DNA from: Solirubrobacteraceae bacterium
Lineage (GTDB): Bacteria > Actinomycetota > Thermoleophilia > Solirubrobacterales > Solirubrobacteraceae
Assembly (NCBI GenBank): GCA_030447275.1
Contig: JAUJPF010000036.1
Coordinates: 1-45,327 of the forward strand
Reading direction: 5' to 3'
DNA: 45,327 bases
Positions 33,347 to 42,313 of this stretch are shown one piece after another. The notes beneath the pieces were generated by a model. That model worked only from the letters and a program-made list of their open reading frames with translations, did no database searches and was not told the DNA's origin. Numbering within the stretch: position 1 is the first letter of the stretch; every line of letters starts with the position of its first letter. The position numbers and the translations under genes are program-made.

Positions 33347-36289
33347 TCACTGCGGCCCCGCTCCGCGGGCGGTGTCGAACCAGCCGTGGAGGAGGTCGAC
33401 GGCGCGGCGGTCGCCGACGACCGACGCCCGCTCGCCGCGCGGCGGCTCGTGGCCGGCGAGGAGGGGCATGAACGCCGGGGCGCTGACCACGACCGTCGCG
33501 GCGGCGGACTCCCGGTCGGGCGCGTGGGGACGGACGGCGAGCGGCGCGGCGGCGGCGGCCACGACGAGCCAGGCGCCGTCGCCGCCGACGGCGTAGGTGA
33601 CGGCGAAGCGGTGGCCGCGGGTCGACGCCGGCTCCACGGCGGCGCCGAGCGCGGCGAGGAGCAGGCCCGGGTGGACGGGCGAGCCGGCGAGGCCGAGCTC
33701 ACCGAGGCCGACGGGGCGCCGGCGGGCCTTGACGAGACGCCGCAGCCGGCGGCGGCTGCCGCTCGTGCGGACGCCCCGCAGCCGCCAGCCGGCGCCGCCG
33801 GCGGCGAGCGGCGCGAGCGCGTCGAGCGGCCCCTCGACGATGACGTCGACCTCGTCGCGGGGGCCCGGAGCGTCGCGGGGCTCGACGCGGGCGAGGCCGC
33901 CCTCGATGATGACGCGCAGCGTCCCGACCGAGGGGGCGGTGAGGTCGTACGCGAGATCCGCCTCGGCGACGAGCGCCTGGGCGGGGAGCAGGGCGGCGAG
34001 CAGCTGCGCGGCGGTGCCGGGATCGGAGGCGGCGAGCCGCTCGAGCCCGGCGCGCAGCCACGGCCCCTCCTCGGTCGCCGGGACGACCCACCGCGCGCCG
34101 AGCTCCTCGATCGGCGCGGCGCCGGTCCGCGCGCGGGCGAGGGCGAGGGAGGTGGCCCACTCGGCGACGTCGACCGCGGTCTTCGCGGCGGCGGGCTCGT
34201 CCGGGGCGGCGACGTCGGGCGGCGGCGTCGCCGGCGCGGCGGGCGCCTCTCCCCCGGGCTGTTCGAGCCGCTCCAGCTCGTGCTCGGCCGCCGCGCGGAG
34301 CCTCTCGGCGGCCCGCTGGAGGTCGGCGATGACGTCGTGGCGCGACGCGGGCCCGCCGCCTTCCTCGGGCACCGCGGAGCGCAGCTCGGCCGAGATCGCC
34401 TGGAGGCGCGCGCGCGTCGCGTCGGCGGGAGGCTCGGGCGCCGGCGGCTGCGCGGCGGCGGCGTCCTCCTGCTCGCGGTCGGGCGGCCGCCAGCCGGCAG
34501 GCTTCGGCGGCAGCGGCTCGTCGAGCGCCGGCGGCTCGGCGGAGCCGTGAGGCTCGGCGGCGCGCTCCTCGAACGCCGGCGGCTCGGCCGCGCGCTCCGC
34601 GGCGGGCGAGGCCTCGGGGTGAGGCTCCTCGCCGCCCCACTGCTCGAGCTGGCGGCGGGCGTCCGCGACCTGGGCGCGCAGGCCGGCGATCAGGGTGTCG
34701 AGCGCGGGGTCGTCGGTGGTGGGCGGACCGGCCGGCGTGTCGTCCGCGGCGCCCTGCCGCGCGAGCTGCTCCTCCACCGCGGCGCGGGCGGCCTGCTCGC
34801 TCGCCAGCCGGTCGCGCAGCTCGGCCGCCACGCGGCGCGCCTCGGCCGCGCTCTGCTCGGCGACCGCGAGCCCCTGGCGCTCCCGCTTGGCCTCCGCGCG
34901 TGCATCGGCGGCGGCGTCCCGCGCGCGTTCGAGCTCGTTGCGTGCGGCGCCGAGCTCGACCTCGCGGGCGCGGAGCGTGGCCTCGAGCGCCTGGCGGCGC
35001 TCCTCGAAGGTGAGGAGCTGGTCGCGGAGGCCCGCGAGCGACGCGACGTCGGCCGCGCCCGCCGGCCGCGCGCTCTCGACCTGCGCGCGGACCTGCGCCA
35101 GCTCCTCGCGGATGAGGCCGATCGCCTCCTGCACCCGCTCCTGGACCGCGGCGCGCCGTGCCAGCTCGCGCTCGAGCGTCGCGACGTGCGCGACCAGCGC
35201 CCGCTCGTGGTCGGAGGTCGCGGGCGCCGCGGCGAGGCGCTCCTCCAGCTCGGCCGCGCGGACGCGGAAGGCGTCGGCGGCGTCGGCCCGGGCGCGAAGG
35301 GCGTCGGCCTCGGCGCGGAGCGCGTCGGCCTGGGCGGCGCGGGCGCGCAGCGCGTCGGCTTCGGCGCGGAGGACGTCCGCTTCCGCGGCGCGAGCGCGGA
35401 GGGCGTCGGCTTCGGTGCGGAGAGCCTCCGCCTCGGCGCGGAGCGCGTCCGCCTCGGCGGCGCGGGCGCGGAGCGACTCGGCTTCGGCGCGGAGCGCGTC
35501 GGCCTCGACGCGCAGGCCGTCGGTCTCGGCTCGGCGGGCGGCGCTCTCCGCCTCGGCGATCCGGATCGCGTCCGCGGTCTGCCGGCGGGCGTCGGTGAGC
35601 TCTCGTTCGAGGGTCTCGACGAGCTCCTCGGCCGCGGCGAGCCGCGCGCGGAGGTCCTCGATCTCGGATTGGGCGCCGCGCCGGGACGACGCGACGTCAT
35701 CCTCGAGCTCGCTGCGGCGGCGGCGCTCGGCCTCCTCGCGCTGCTCGGCGAGCCGCAGCCGGCGCTCGGCGTCGGCGACCCGCCCCGCGAGCGCGTCGCG
35801 GTCGGCGCCCGCCCGCGCCGCGCGCTCCTCCAAGTGGGCGAGCTGCGCGCGCAGCGTCTCGACCGTCTCCTCGGCGGAGGCCGCGCGCGCCGCGGCGCTC
35901 TCCTCGGCCACCTCCGCCCGCCGGGCGCGCCGTTCGGCCAGCACCTTCGGGTCGACCACCGTCCCCGGCGGCCCGTCCATCGCGCCCGGCTCGGCCGCCG
36001 GGAGTGGGACCGCGAAGTCCGGCCCCACGACCGCGGCGTTGCCCGCCTCGAGCTCGACGCGAGCCTCGACCGTGACCATGTACGCCGACGACCACGCCGG
36101 CGCGAGGCCCGGCGGCGGCGGGTCGGCCAGGGGCGCGACGACGTCGTTGCCGATCACGAGCGACACCGCCGGCGGCACCGTCGAGCCGTGCCACACGCCG
36201 TACACGCGGACCTCGATCTCGTCCGGCGAGGACGGGATCCACTCGACGCGCTCGACGCGGAGCGGCTGCGGCTGACGGTCAGGGTTCAC
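33347..36289 (-). CDS. Large coiled-coil protein with C-terminal SCP2-like domain
   Basis: A 980-residue soluble protein. Residues about 1-115 form a beta-rich domain (VEWIPSSPDEIEVRVYGVWH, AYMVTVEARVEL). About 125-570 is one continuous coiled coil, including a run of heptads such as ADALRAEADALRARAAQ between about 260 and 340. A proline-rich linker follows, with ASLPP-type repeats, then two alpha/beta domains; the last (AFMPLLAGHEPP, VVGDRRAVDLLHGWFD) resembles the SCP2 sterol-carrier fold and the previous one (DEVDVIVEGPLDALAPLAAG) may be a second. No signal or membrane helix. Function not recognised; a cytoskeletal, polar or lipid-related scaffold is possible. The ATG is 34 bases after the acetyltransferase gene stop. 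Confidence 0.7.
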   Translation of the reverse strand: MNPDRQPQPLRVERVEWIPSSPDEIEVRVYGVWHGSTVPPAVSLVIGNDVVAPLADPPPPGLAPAWSSAYMVTVEARVELEAGNAAVVGPDFAVPLPAAEPGAMDGPPGTVVDPKVLAERRARRAEVAEESAAARAASAEETVETLRAQLAHLEERAARAGADRDALAGRVADAERRLRLAEQREEAERRRRSELEDDVASSRRGAQSEIEDLRARLAAAEELVETLERELTDARRQTADAIRIAEAESAARRAETDGLRVEADALRAEAESLRARAAEADALRAEAEALRTEADALRARAAEADVLRAEADALRARAAQADALRAEADALRARADAADAFRVRAAELEERLAAAPATSDHERALVAHVATLERELARRAAVQERVQEAIGLIREELAQVRAQVESARPAGAADVASLAGLRDQLLTFEERRQALEATLRAREVELGAARNELERARDAAADARAEAKRERQGLAVAEQSAAEARRVAAELRDRLASEQAARAAVEEQLARQGAADDTPAGPPTTDDPALDTLIAGLRAQVADARRQLEQWGGEEPHPEASPAAERAAEPPAFEERAAEPHGSAEPPALDEPLPPKPAGWRPPDREQEDAAAAQPPAPEPPADATRARLQAISAELRSAVPEEGGGPASRHDVIADLQRAAERLRAAAEHELERLEQPGGEAPAAPATPPPDVAAPDEPAAAKTAVDVAEWATSLALARARTGAAPIEELGARWVVPATEEGPWLRAGLERLAASDPGTAAQLLAALLPAQALVAEADLAYDLTAPSVGTLRVIIEGGLARVEPRDAPGPRDEVDVIVEGPLDALAPLAAGGAGWRLRGVRTSGSRRRLRRLVKARRRPVGLGELGLAGSPVHPGLLLAALGAAVEPASTRGHRFAVTYAVGGDGAWLVVAAAAAPLAVRPHAPDRESAAATVVVSAPAFMPLLAGHEPPRGERASVVGDRRAVDLLHGWFDTARGAGPQ
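35260..35520 (-). repeat. Degenerate heptad-coding repeat within the coiled-coil gene
   Basis: The DNA repeats a roughly 21-base unit encoding variants of A-D-A-L-R-A-E, a substrate for expansion or contraction by slippage. Confidence 0.6.
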
Positions 36290-36322
36290 CGGACCGCAGT
36301 ATGGGCCCGGAGGCGGACGCTC

Positions 36323-36823
36323 CTACAGCGCCATCGCGTAGACGAGCACCTCGTCGTCGGGCGGCAGCACGGCCTTGCGGTCGAAGCGCATCCCGAGCCG
36401 CTCCGCGACCGCGATCGACCGCGTGTTCCCCGGCGCGATGGCCGACGCGATCCGCCTCAGGCCGAGCTCCGTCCGCCCCCACTCGACCGCCGCCCGCGCC
36501 GCCTCGGTCGCGTACCCGTTCCCCCACGCCGAGCGCGCGAACGTCCACCCCACCTCGAGCTCCGGCCAGCCCTCGGGGAACCAGAGGCCGCTGCGCCCGA
36601 CGAGCCGCCCCGAATCCCGCTCGACCACGGCCCACTGGCCGTAGCCGCGCAGCTGCCAGTGTCCGAGGTACGCCGCGATCCGCAGCCACGCCTGCATCCG
36701 GTCGCGCACCCCGCCGATGTACCGCGCGACCTCCGGGTCCGCGACGATCCCAGCCCACGTCTCGAAGTCCGCCTCCGTGAACGCGCGGAGCTCCAGCCGC
36801 TCCGTCGTGAGCGTCGGGATCAC
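36323..36823 (-). CDS. GNAT-family N-acetyltransferase (RimJ/RimL type)
   Basis: A 166-residue protein starting at a GTG that overlaps the stop of argG (GTGA). It has the standard start TERLELRAFTEADFETWAGI, the acetyl-CoA pocket VGWTFARSAWGNGYATEAAR, and the end IAPGNTRSIAVAERLGMRFD. RimJ/RimL-like enzymes acetylate N-termini of ribosomal proteins or small amines; substrate is not determinable. Coupling to argG suggests co-expression, not necessarily a role in arginine synthesis. Confidence 0.9.
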   Translation of the reverse strand: MIPTLTTERLELRAFTEADFETWAGIVADPEVARYIGGVRDRMQAWLRIAAYLGHWQLRGYGQWAVVERDSGRLVGRSGLWFPEGWPELEVGWTFARSAWGNGYATEAARAAVEWGRTELGLRRIASAIAPGNTRSIAVAERLGMRFDRKAVLPPDDEVLVYAMAL

Positions 36824-38124
36824 TCGTTGCGCAGCCGCCAGGCCATCCGCGACTGGAGCGACCACAGCTCGATGAAGCCCGGCGACGCCTGCTGCGAGAA
36901 GAGCCCGCCCGACTCGGCGAACGTCGCGAGCTGCGCGTCGTACACCGCGTGCGGCGACTCCCGCGTCACGACCCGCGCCGACCCCTTGTAGAGCTTCAAC
37001 CCGATCCGCCCCGTCACCCACTCGTTGACGCTGTCCATGTACGCGTCGAGGTTCGAGCGCAGCGGCTCCCACCACAGCCCCGCGTAGACGAGGTAGGCCC
37101 ACTGCCGGTCGAGCTGGGGCTTGAACTGGTTCTGGTGGATCGTCCCGACGAGCTTCTCGAGCTCGGCGTGCGCGGGCAGGATGATCGCGGCCGCCGGGAC
37201 CTCGTAGATGTCGCGCACCTTCAGCCCGACGATCCGGTCCTCGATGTGGTCGACGATCCCGACGCCGTGCTTCATCCCGAGCTCGGCCGTCCGCTCGAGC
37301 AGCTCGACCAGACCGAGCTGCTCGCCGTTCAGCGCGACGGGGACGCCGCGGTCGAAGTCGAGCGTCACGATCTCCGGTTCGTCGGGCGCCTCCTCCGGTC
37401 GCGTGACGAGCTGGAAGACGTCGTCCTCCGGCGCGTGGCTGAGGTCCTCGATCCACTTGCCCTCCGACGAGCGGCCCCAGAGGTTGTCGTCGATCGAGTA
37501 CGGCGCGCTCTCGACGCCGCCCTTGACGGGGATCCCGTGCTCGCGCGCGTAGGCGATCTCCTCGTCGCGGCCCATCGCCCACGAGCGGACCGGCGCGATC
37601 AGCTTCAGCTCGGGCGCGAGCGTCGCGACCGTCGCCTCGATCCGCACCTGGTCGTTGCCCTTGCCGGTGCAGCCGTGCGCGATCGTGTCGCACCCCGACT
37701 TGCGCGCGTACTCGACCGCCAGCTTGGCGATCAGCGGCCGGCCGAGCGCGGTGAAGAGCGGATAGGCGAGCCCGTAGATCGCGTTGGCGCGGATCGCCGG
37801 CGCGATGAACTCCAACGCGAACTCCTCGCGCGCGTCGACCACGTACGTCTCGACCGCCCCGAGCCGCTTGGCCTTCTCCTCGACCACGTGGTAGTCCTCG
37901 CCCGGCTGGCCGAGGTTGACGGTGAGCGTCACGACCTCGGCCTCGTACTCGTCCTGGATCCACTTGAGCATCACGCTCGTGTCGAGCCCGCCGGAGTACA
38001 GGAGCAGGACACGGTGGACGTCCTCGTGGTTGGCCTCGTAGGAGGCGACCGCCTGCGCACGCATGCGCTCGGTCGCCTCCGGCGGCGGGATGCTGTGGGC
38101 GGAGATTCTCGGGGTGTCGGCCAT
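36820..38124 (-). CDS. argG: Argininosuccinate synthase
   Basis: Joins citrulline and aspartate with ATP to give argininosuccinate. The 434-residue protein has the ATP-pyrophosphatase loop LLLYSGGLDTSVMLKWI, AHGCTGKGNDQVR, and the substrate loops GREEEIAYAREHGIPVK-like (WAMGRDEEIAYAREHG) and YSIDDNLWGRS. An N-terminal extension of about 35 residues precedes the family core; the first ATG is used as no nearer start is in place. It is the last arginine gene of the block, 12 bases after argD, with no argH, argF or argR visible here. Confidence 0.97.
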   Translation of the reverse strand: MADTPRISAHSIPPPEATERMRAQAVASYEANHEDVHRVLLLYSGGLDTSVMLKWIQDEYEAEVVTLTVNLGQPGEDYHVVEEKAKRLGAVETYVVDAREEFALEFIAPAIRANAIYGLAYPLFTALGRPLIAKLAVEYARKSGCDTIAHGCTGKGNDQVRIEATVATLAPELKLIAPVRSWAMGRDEEIAYAREHGIPVKGGVESAPYSIDDNLWGRSSEGKWIEDLSHAPEDDVFQLVTRPEEAPDEPEIVTLDFDRGVPVALNGEQLGLVELLERTAELGMKHGVGIVDHIEDRIVGLKVRDIYEVPAAAIILPAHAELEKLVGTIHQNQFKPQLDRQWAYLVYAGLWWEPLRSNLDAYMDSVNEWVTGRIGLKLYKGSARVVTRESPHAVYDAQLATFAESGGLFSQQASPGFIELWSLQSRMAWRLRNE

Positions 38125-38136
38125 GCGGCTTCCAGC

Positions 38137-39266
38137 CTACGCGTCGAGCACGGCGCGCAGCCGGCCGAGCGCCTCGACGACCTCGGCCTCCTCGACGATC
38201 AGCGGCGGCAGCAGCCGGATCGTCTCGGGGCCCGTCGCGTTGACGACGAGCCGCTGCTCGACCAGCGCGCGCCGGGCGAGGCCGGGGGCGTCCCCGCCCT
38301 CGACCTCGAACGCGACCATGAGGCCGCGGCCGCGGACCGAGGCGACGCGGGGCAGCTCGCTCAGCCCCTCGCGCAGCCGCTCGCCGAGCTCGCGCACGCG
38401 CGCGTGGAGCGCGGGGTCCTCGAGGACGTCGAGCGCCGCGTTCGCCGCCGCCGCGACGAGCGGGCCGCCGGCGAACGTCGAGCCGTGGTCGCCGGGCTGG
38501 AGCACGTCCCTCATCCGCTCGCCGGTGATGAGCGCGCCGATCGGCAGGCCGCCGCCGAGCGCCTTGGCCGTCGTCATCGCGTCCGGCACGACGCCGCTCT
38601 GCTCGTAGGCCCACAGCGTCCCGGTCCGCGCCAGCCCGCACTGGATCTCGTCGAAGAGCAGCGCCGCTCCGTGGTCGTCGCACGCCTCGCGCGCCGCGCG
38701 CAGGACGTCGTCGCCGAGCACGCGCACCCCCGACTCGCCCTGGACCGGCTCGACCAGCACCGCCGCCGTCCGCTCGGAGACCGCGCCGCGGATCGCCTCC
38801 GCCGTCGGGTCGACGGGGACGAAGCCAGGTACGAGCGGCGCGAACGGCGCCTGCTTGCTCTCCTGCGGCGTGGCGCTCAGCGCGCCGAACGTCCGCCCGT
38901 GGAACGCGCGCCGTGCAGCACGACGATCTCGCCGCCCTGCCTGGCCTTGCGCGCGAGCTTCAGAGCGGCCTCGACCGCCTCCGTCCCGCTGTTGGTGAAG
39001 AACACGCCGCCGCCGAGCGAGCCGCCGGCCAGGCGGTCGGCGAGCGCTGCATCGGCTCGCTGAAGAACAGGTTCGAGACGTGCAGGAGCCGGCCCGCCTG
39101 CTCGCGCACCGCCTCGACGACCTTCGGATGGCAGTGGCCGACCGACGACACCGAGATGCCGGCGAGGAAGTCGAGGTACTCCTCCCCCGCGTCGTCCCAC
39201 AGCCGCGTCCCCCTCGCCGCGCACGAAGGTGACCGGCAGCCGCGCGTACGTCGCGAGCAGGGTCAC
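38137..39266 (-). pseudogene. argD: Acetylornithine aminotransferase ArgD, three frame breaks (probably intact in the cell)
   Basis: PLP enzyme making N-acetylornithine. The text is complete but split over frames: [19 protein letters not shown], break at a G run near 39210, [19 protein letters not shown] and [14 protein letters not shown], break near 39048, [20 protein letters not shown] and [18 protein letters not shown], break near 38911 in a GC repeat, then GRTFGALSATPQESK to the end with the PLP aspartate FDEIQCGLARTG, lysine in MTTAKALGGGLP and HGSTFAGGPL. No conserved residue is lost. Breaks at homopolymers and CG repeats point to sequencing or assembly errors. The GTG start overlaps argB. 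Confidence 0.9.
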
Positions 39267-40107
39267 GGCGCCGGGGTGACCTTCGTACCGATGCCGGCGA
39301 TCGTGAACAGCTCGAGCAGCAGCGAGTGCGGCTGGCGGCCGTCGATGATGTGCGCCGAGGTGACGCCGCCGATCGTCGACGCACGCCCGGAGCTTCGGGC
39401 GCATGCCGCCGGCGATGCCATCCAGCGCGCGCGCTCGACCTCGTCGGCCGTCGCCTCGGAGATGAGCGAGCCGGGGTCGTGCGGTCGCGCAGCCAGCCCT
39501 CGACGTCGGTGAGGAAGACGACCTTGTACGCGGTCAGCGCGCTGGCCACCGCGGCGGCGGCCTCGTCGGCGTTGACGTTGTACGAGCGCCCGTCGCCGTC
39601 GGCGCCGACCGACGCGATCACCGGGATGTAGTCGGCGGCCACGCGGCGGATGACGTCGACGTCGACGCGGTCGATGCTGCCGACGTAGCCGATGTCCTCG
39701 CCGCCCGGCGCCGCCGTCCGCGAGACGGTGAAGAGGTTGCCGTCGTCGCCCGAGAGGCCGACTGCGGCCTGGCCGTGGCGGTTGAGCCGCAGGACGATGT
39801 CCTTGTTGACCTTCCCGACGAGCACCATCTTCGCGATCTCGACCGTCTTCGCGTCGCTGACCCGCAGCCCGCCGACGAAGCTCACCGGCATGTCGAGCCG
39901 CTCCATGTACTCGGTGATCGCCGGGCCGCCGCCGTGGACGACGACGGGGTTGACGCCGCAGTACTTGAGCAGCACGACGTCGCGCGCGAAGTCCTCGCGC
40001 AGCGCCGGGTCCTCCATCGCCGCGCCCCCGTACTTGATGACCACCGTGCGCCCGTGGAACTCGCGGATGTACGGCAGCGCCTCGAGGAGGGTCTCGACGT
40101 CGCGCAT
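39263..40107 (-). pseudogene. argB: Acetylglutamate kinase ArgB, three frame breaks (probably intact in the cell)
   Basis: Phosphorylates N-acetylglutamate, the second step of arginine synthesis. The first 200 residues are intact ([81 protein letters not shown]). A break near 39480 leads to [17 protein letters not shown], another near 39425 to [17 protein letters not shown], and one near 39378 back to [20 protein letters not shown] and the stop. All family motifs occur in order. The joins lie in GC repeats. The ATG shares one base with the argJ stop (TGATG). Confidence 0.9.
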
Positions 40108-41327
40108 CACGTCGTGTAATCGGCGTTGACGTGGATGTACTCGTGGCCGAGGTCGGAGAAGAAGACCTCGGTCTCGGCGCCGTCGCCGGGCAGGCCGACC
40201 TCGACGTCGACCTCGTCGCCGTCGAACGCCGCGACGTCGCCGGTCGCCTGGCCGCCGCTGCACACGAGCGTGCCGTCGATCGCGATGTCGAACGCGAGCG
40301 GGTGCGTGTCCGGGAGCGCGGCGCCGATCGCCTGCGCGATCCGGCCCCAGTTCGGGTCGCCACCGTAGAGCGCGGTCTTCACGAGCGGCGAGTTGGCGAT
40401 CGAGCGAGCGCAGTGCTCGACGACCTCGTCGGCGCCGCCGCGCACGACGACGCGGCCGGTGCGGCGCGAGCCCTCGCCGTCCTTCACGATCAGCAGCGCG
40501 AGCTGGCGCAGCAGGGCGTCGAGCGCCTCGCCGAAGCGCAGCTCGGCCTCGCTCTCCGGCTCGACGGCGACGCCCGACGCGCCGTTGGCCATGAGGATCG
40601 CCGTGTCGTTCGTGGAGAGCTGGCCGTCGACGCTGATGCGGTCGAACGAGCGCTTGACGCAGACGCCGAGCAGCAGGTCGCACGTCTCGCTCGACAGGGC
40701 GGCGTCGGTCTGGACGAAGCAGAGCATCGTCGCAAAGCTCGGCTGGATCATCCCCGCGCCCTTGGCCTGCGCCGTGAGGCGGACGGTGCCGCCCGGCAGG
40801 TCGACGTCGAGCGCGACGTGCTTGTCGAGGATGTCGGTGGTGCGGATCGCCTCGGCCAGGTCCGCGGCGCCGTCCTCGCGCAGATCGGGGCGCAGCGAGA
40901 GCAGCCCCTTGATCACGGTCTGGCCGTCGAGCTGCACGCCGATGACGCCGGTCGAGCAGACGGCGACCTGGTCCTCGCGCGCGCCCGCGATCATCGCCGC
41001 TCCGCCCTGCATCCGCGCGGCCTCGTCGAGCCCGCGCCGGCCCGTCGCCGCGTTCGCGTTGCCGCTGTTGACGGCGACCGCGCGCAGCGCGTCGAGCCGG
41101 CAGCGCTCGCGGGTGATCGTGACCGGCGGCGCCTGCACGCCGGACCGCGTGAACCGCGCCGCACTCGTCGTCTCGGCGACGTCGGAGACGACGACGGCGA
41201 GGTCGAGGCCGGCGGGCTTGATCCCGGCGGCGACGCCGGCGGCACGGAAGCCCTGCGGCAGCCGGCCGTCGGTGGCCTCGCGCACGTGCGACGGCTGCTC
41301 GACCCAGCGTGAGGCGAAGAACGTCAT
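40107..41327 (-). CDS. argJ: Ornithine acetyltransferase / N-acetylglutamate synthase ArgJ
   Basis: Recycles the acetyl group from acetylornithine to glutamate and, in many bacteria, also starts the pathway with acetyl-CoA. The 406-residue protein shows [19 protein letters not shown] N-terminal motif, [18 protein letters not shown], the self-cleavage region [16 protein letters not shown] with the nucleophile threonine after ATM, and the end [15 protein letters not shown]. Whether it is bifunctional cannot be read from the sequence, although no argA-type gene is seen here. The ATG overlaps the argC stop. Confidence 0.96.
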   Translation of the reverse strand: MTFFASRWVEQPSHVREATDGRLPQGFRAAGVAAGIKPAGLDLAVVVSDVAETTSAARFTRSGVQAPPVTITRERCRLDALRAVAVNSGNANAATGRRGLDEAARMQGGAAMIAGAREDQVAVCSTGVIGVQLDGQTVIKGLLSLRPDLREDGAADLAEAIRTTDILDKHVALDVDLPGGTVRLTAQAKGAGMIQPSFATMLCFVQTDAALSSETCDLLLGVCVKRSFDRISVDGQLSTNDTAILMANGASGVAVEPESEAELRFGEALDALLRQLALLIVKDGEGSRRTGRVVVRGGADEVVEHCARSIANSPLVKTALYGGDPNWGRIAQAIGAALPDTHPLAFDIAIDGTLVCSGGQATGDVAAFDGDEVDVEVGLPGDGAETEVFFSDLGHEYIHVNADYTT

Positions 41328-42313
41328 GCGAGGCCCGCCGTCTCGTCGAAGCCGAACATCAGGTTGAGGTTCTGCACCGCCTGCGACGCCGCGCCCTTCC
41401 AGAGGTTGTCGATGGCGGCGAACACCAGCACCTTGCCGGTGCGCTCGTCGACCGTCGCGTGCAGGCGGCAGAAGTTCGTGTCGCGTACGTCGCGGACGCC
41501 GGGCGGGACGTCGACGACCTCGACGAAGGGCTCGTCCTCGTACGTGCGCTCAAAGCGCTCGGCGACGTCGCCGAGATCGGCGCGGCGCGACGGCGTGACG
41601 TAGCACGAGACCAGCTCGCCCTGGTCGATCGGCAGCAGGTGCGGCGTGAACTGGCACGCCACCTCGGCGCCCAGCGCAGCGAGCTCCTGCTCGATCTCCG
41701 GCGTGTGCCGGTGCCGGGCGACGCCGTAGGGGCTGACGTTCTCGTCGACGGTCACGAAGTGCGTCTTCTGCGTCGCCGCGCGCCCGGCGCCGGAGACGCC
41801 CGTCTTCGCGTCGATGACGACGTCGGCGACGAGGTCGGCGAGCGGCGCGAGGGCGAGCACGGCGGCCGTCGGGAAGCAGCCGGGGTTGGCGACGATGTGC
41901 GCGTCGCGGATCTGCTCGCGGTAGCGCTCGGGCAGCCCGTAGACCGCGTGGCCGAACAGCCCCGGCGCCCCGTGCTCGCCGTACCACTCGGCGTAGGTGC
42001 CGGGGTCGCGCAGGCGGAAGTCGGCGGAGAGGTCGACCACGCGGACCCCCCGCTCGTGCAGCTCGGAGACGGTCGGCGCGCTCGCCCCGTGCGGGTAGGC
42101 GACGATCGCGGCGTCGACGTCGCCGTGGGTGGCGACATCGAACGCGTCGAGGGTCAGCGGGACCCGGTGGTACGGGTAGAGCTCGTCGAGCCGCACGCCG
42201 GCGTCCGAGCGCGACGTCACCGCCGCGAGCTCGAACTCCGGATGGGCGTGCAGGAGCCGCGCGGCGAGCGCGCCCGCGTACCCGCTCGCGCCCGCGACGA
42301 CCGCGCTAGGCAC
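41324..42313 (-). CDS. argC: N-acetyl-gamma-glutamyl-phosphate reductase ArgC
   Basis: NADPH-dependent third step of arginine synthesis. The 329-residue protein has the nucleotide loop VVAGASGYAGALAARLL, the catalytic cysteine in IVANPGCFPTAAVLAL, KTGVSGAGR, and FTPHLLPIDQGELVSCYV. The start is a GTG (42313) that overlaps the last codons of pheT by eight bases, so translation is coupled to phenylalanyl-tRNA synthetase. Length is usual for the family. Confidence 0.97.
   Translation of the reverse strand: MPSAVVAGASGYAGALAARLLHAHPEFELAAVTSRSDAGVRLDELYPYHRVPLTLDAFDVATHGDVDAAIVAYPHGASAPTVSELHERGVRVVDLSADFRLRDPGTYAEWYGEHGAPGLFGHAVYGLPERYREQIRDAHIVANPGCFPTAAVLALAPLADLVADVVIDAKTGVSGAGRAATQKTHFVTVDENVSPYGVARHRHTPEIEQELAALGAEVACQFTPHLLPIDQGELVSCYVTPSRRADLGDVAERFERTYEDEPFVEVVDVPPGVRDVRDTNFCRLHATVDERTGKVLVFAAIDNLWKGAASQAVQNLNLMFGFDETAGLA

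Noticed and set aside
35260..35520. CRISPR-like or tandem non-coding repeat
   Set aside because: The repeat is in frame and encodes heptads of a coiled coil; units are degenerate with no spacers.
38137..40107. Programmed frameshifting in argB/argD
   Set aside because: Six breaks with no slippery heptamer-plus-structure pattern; errors in homopolymers and CG repeats are simpler.
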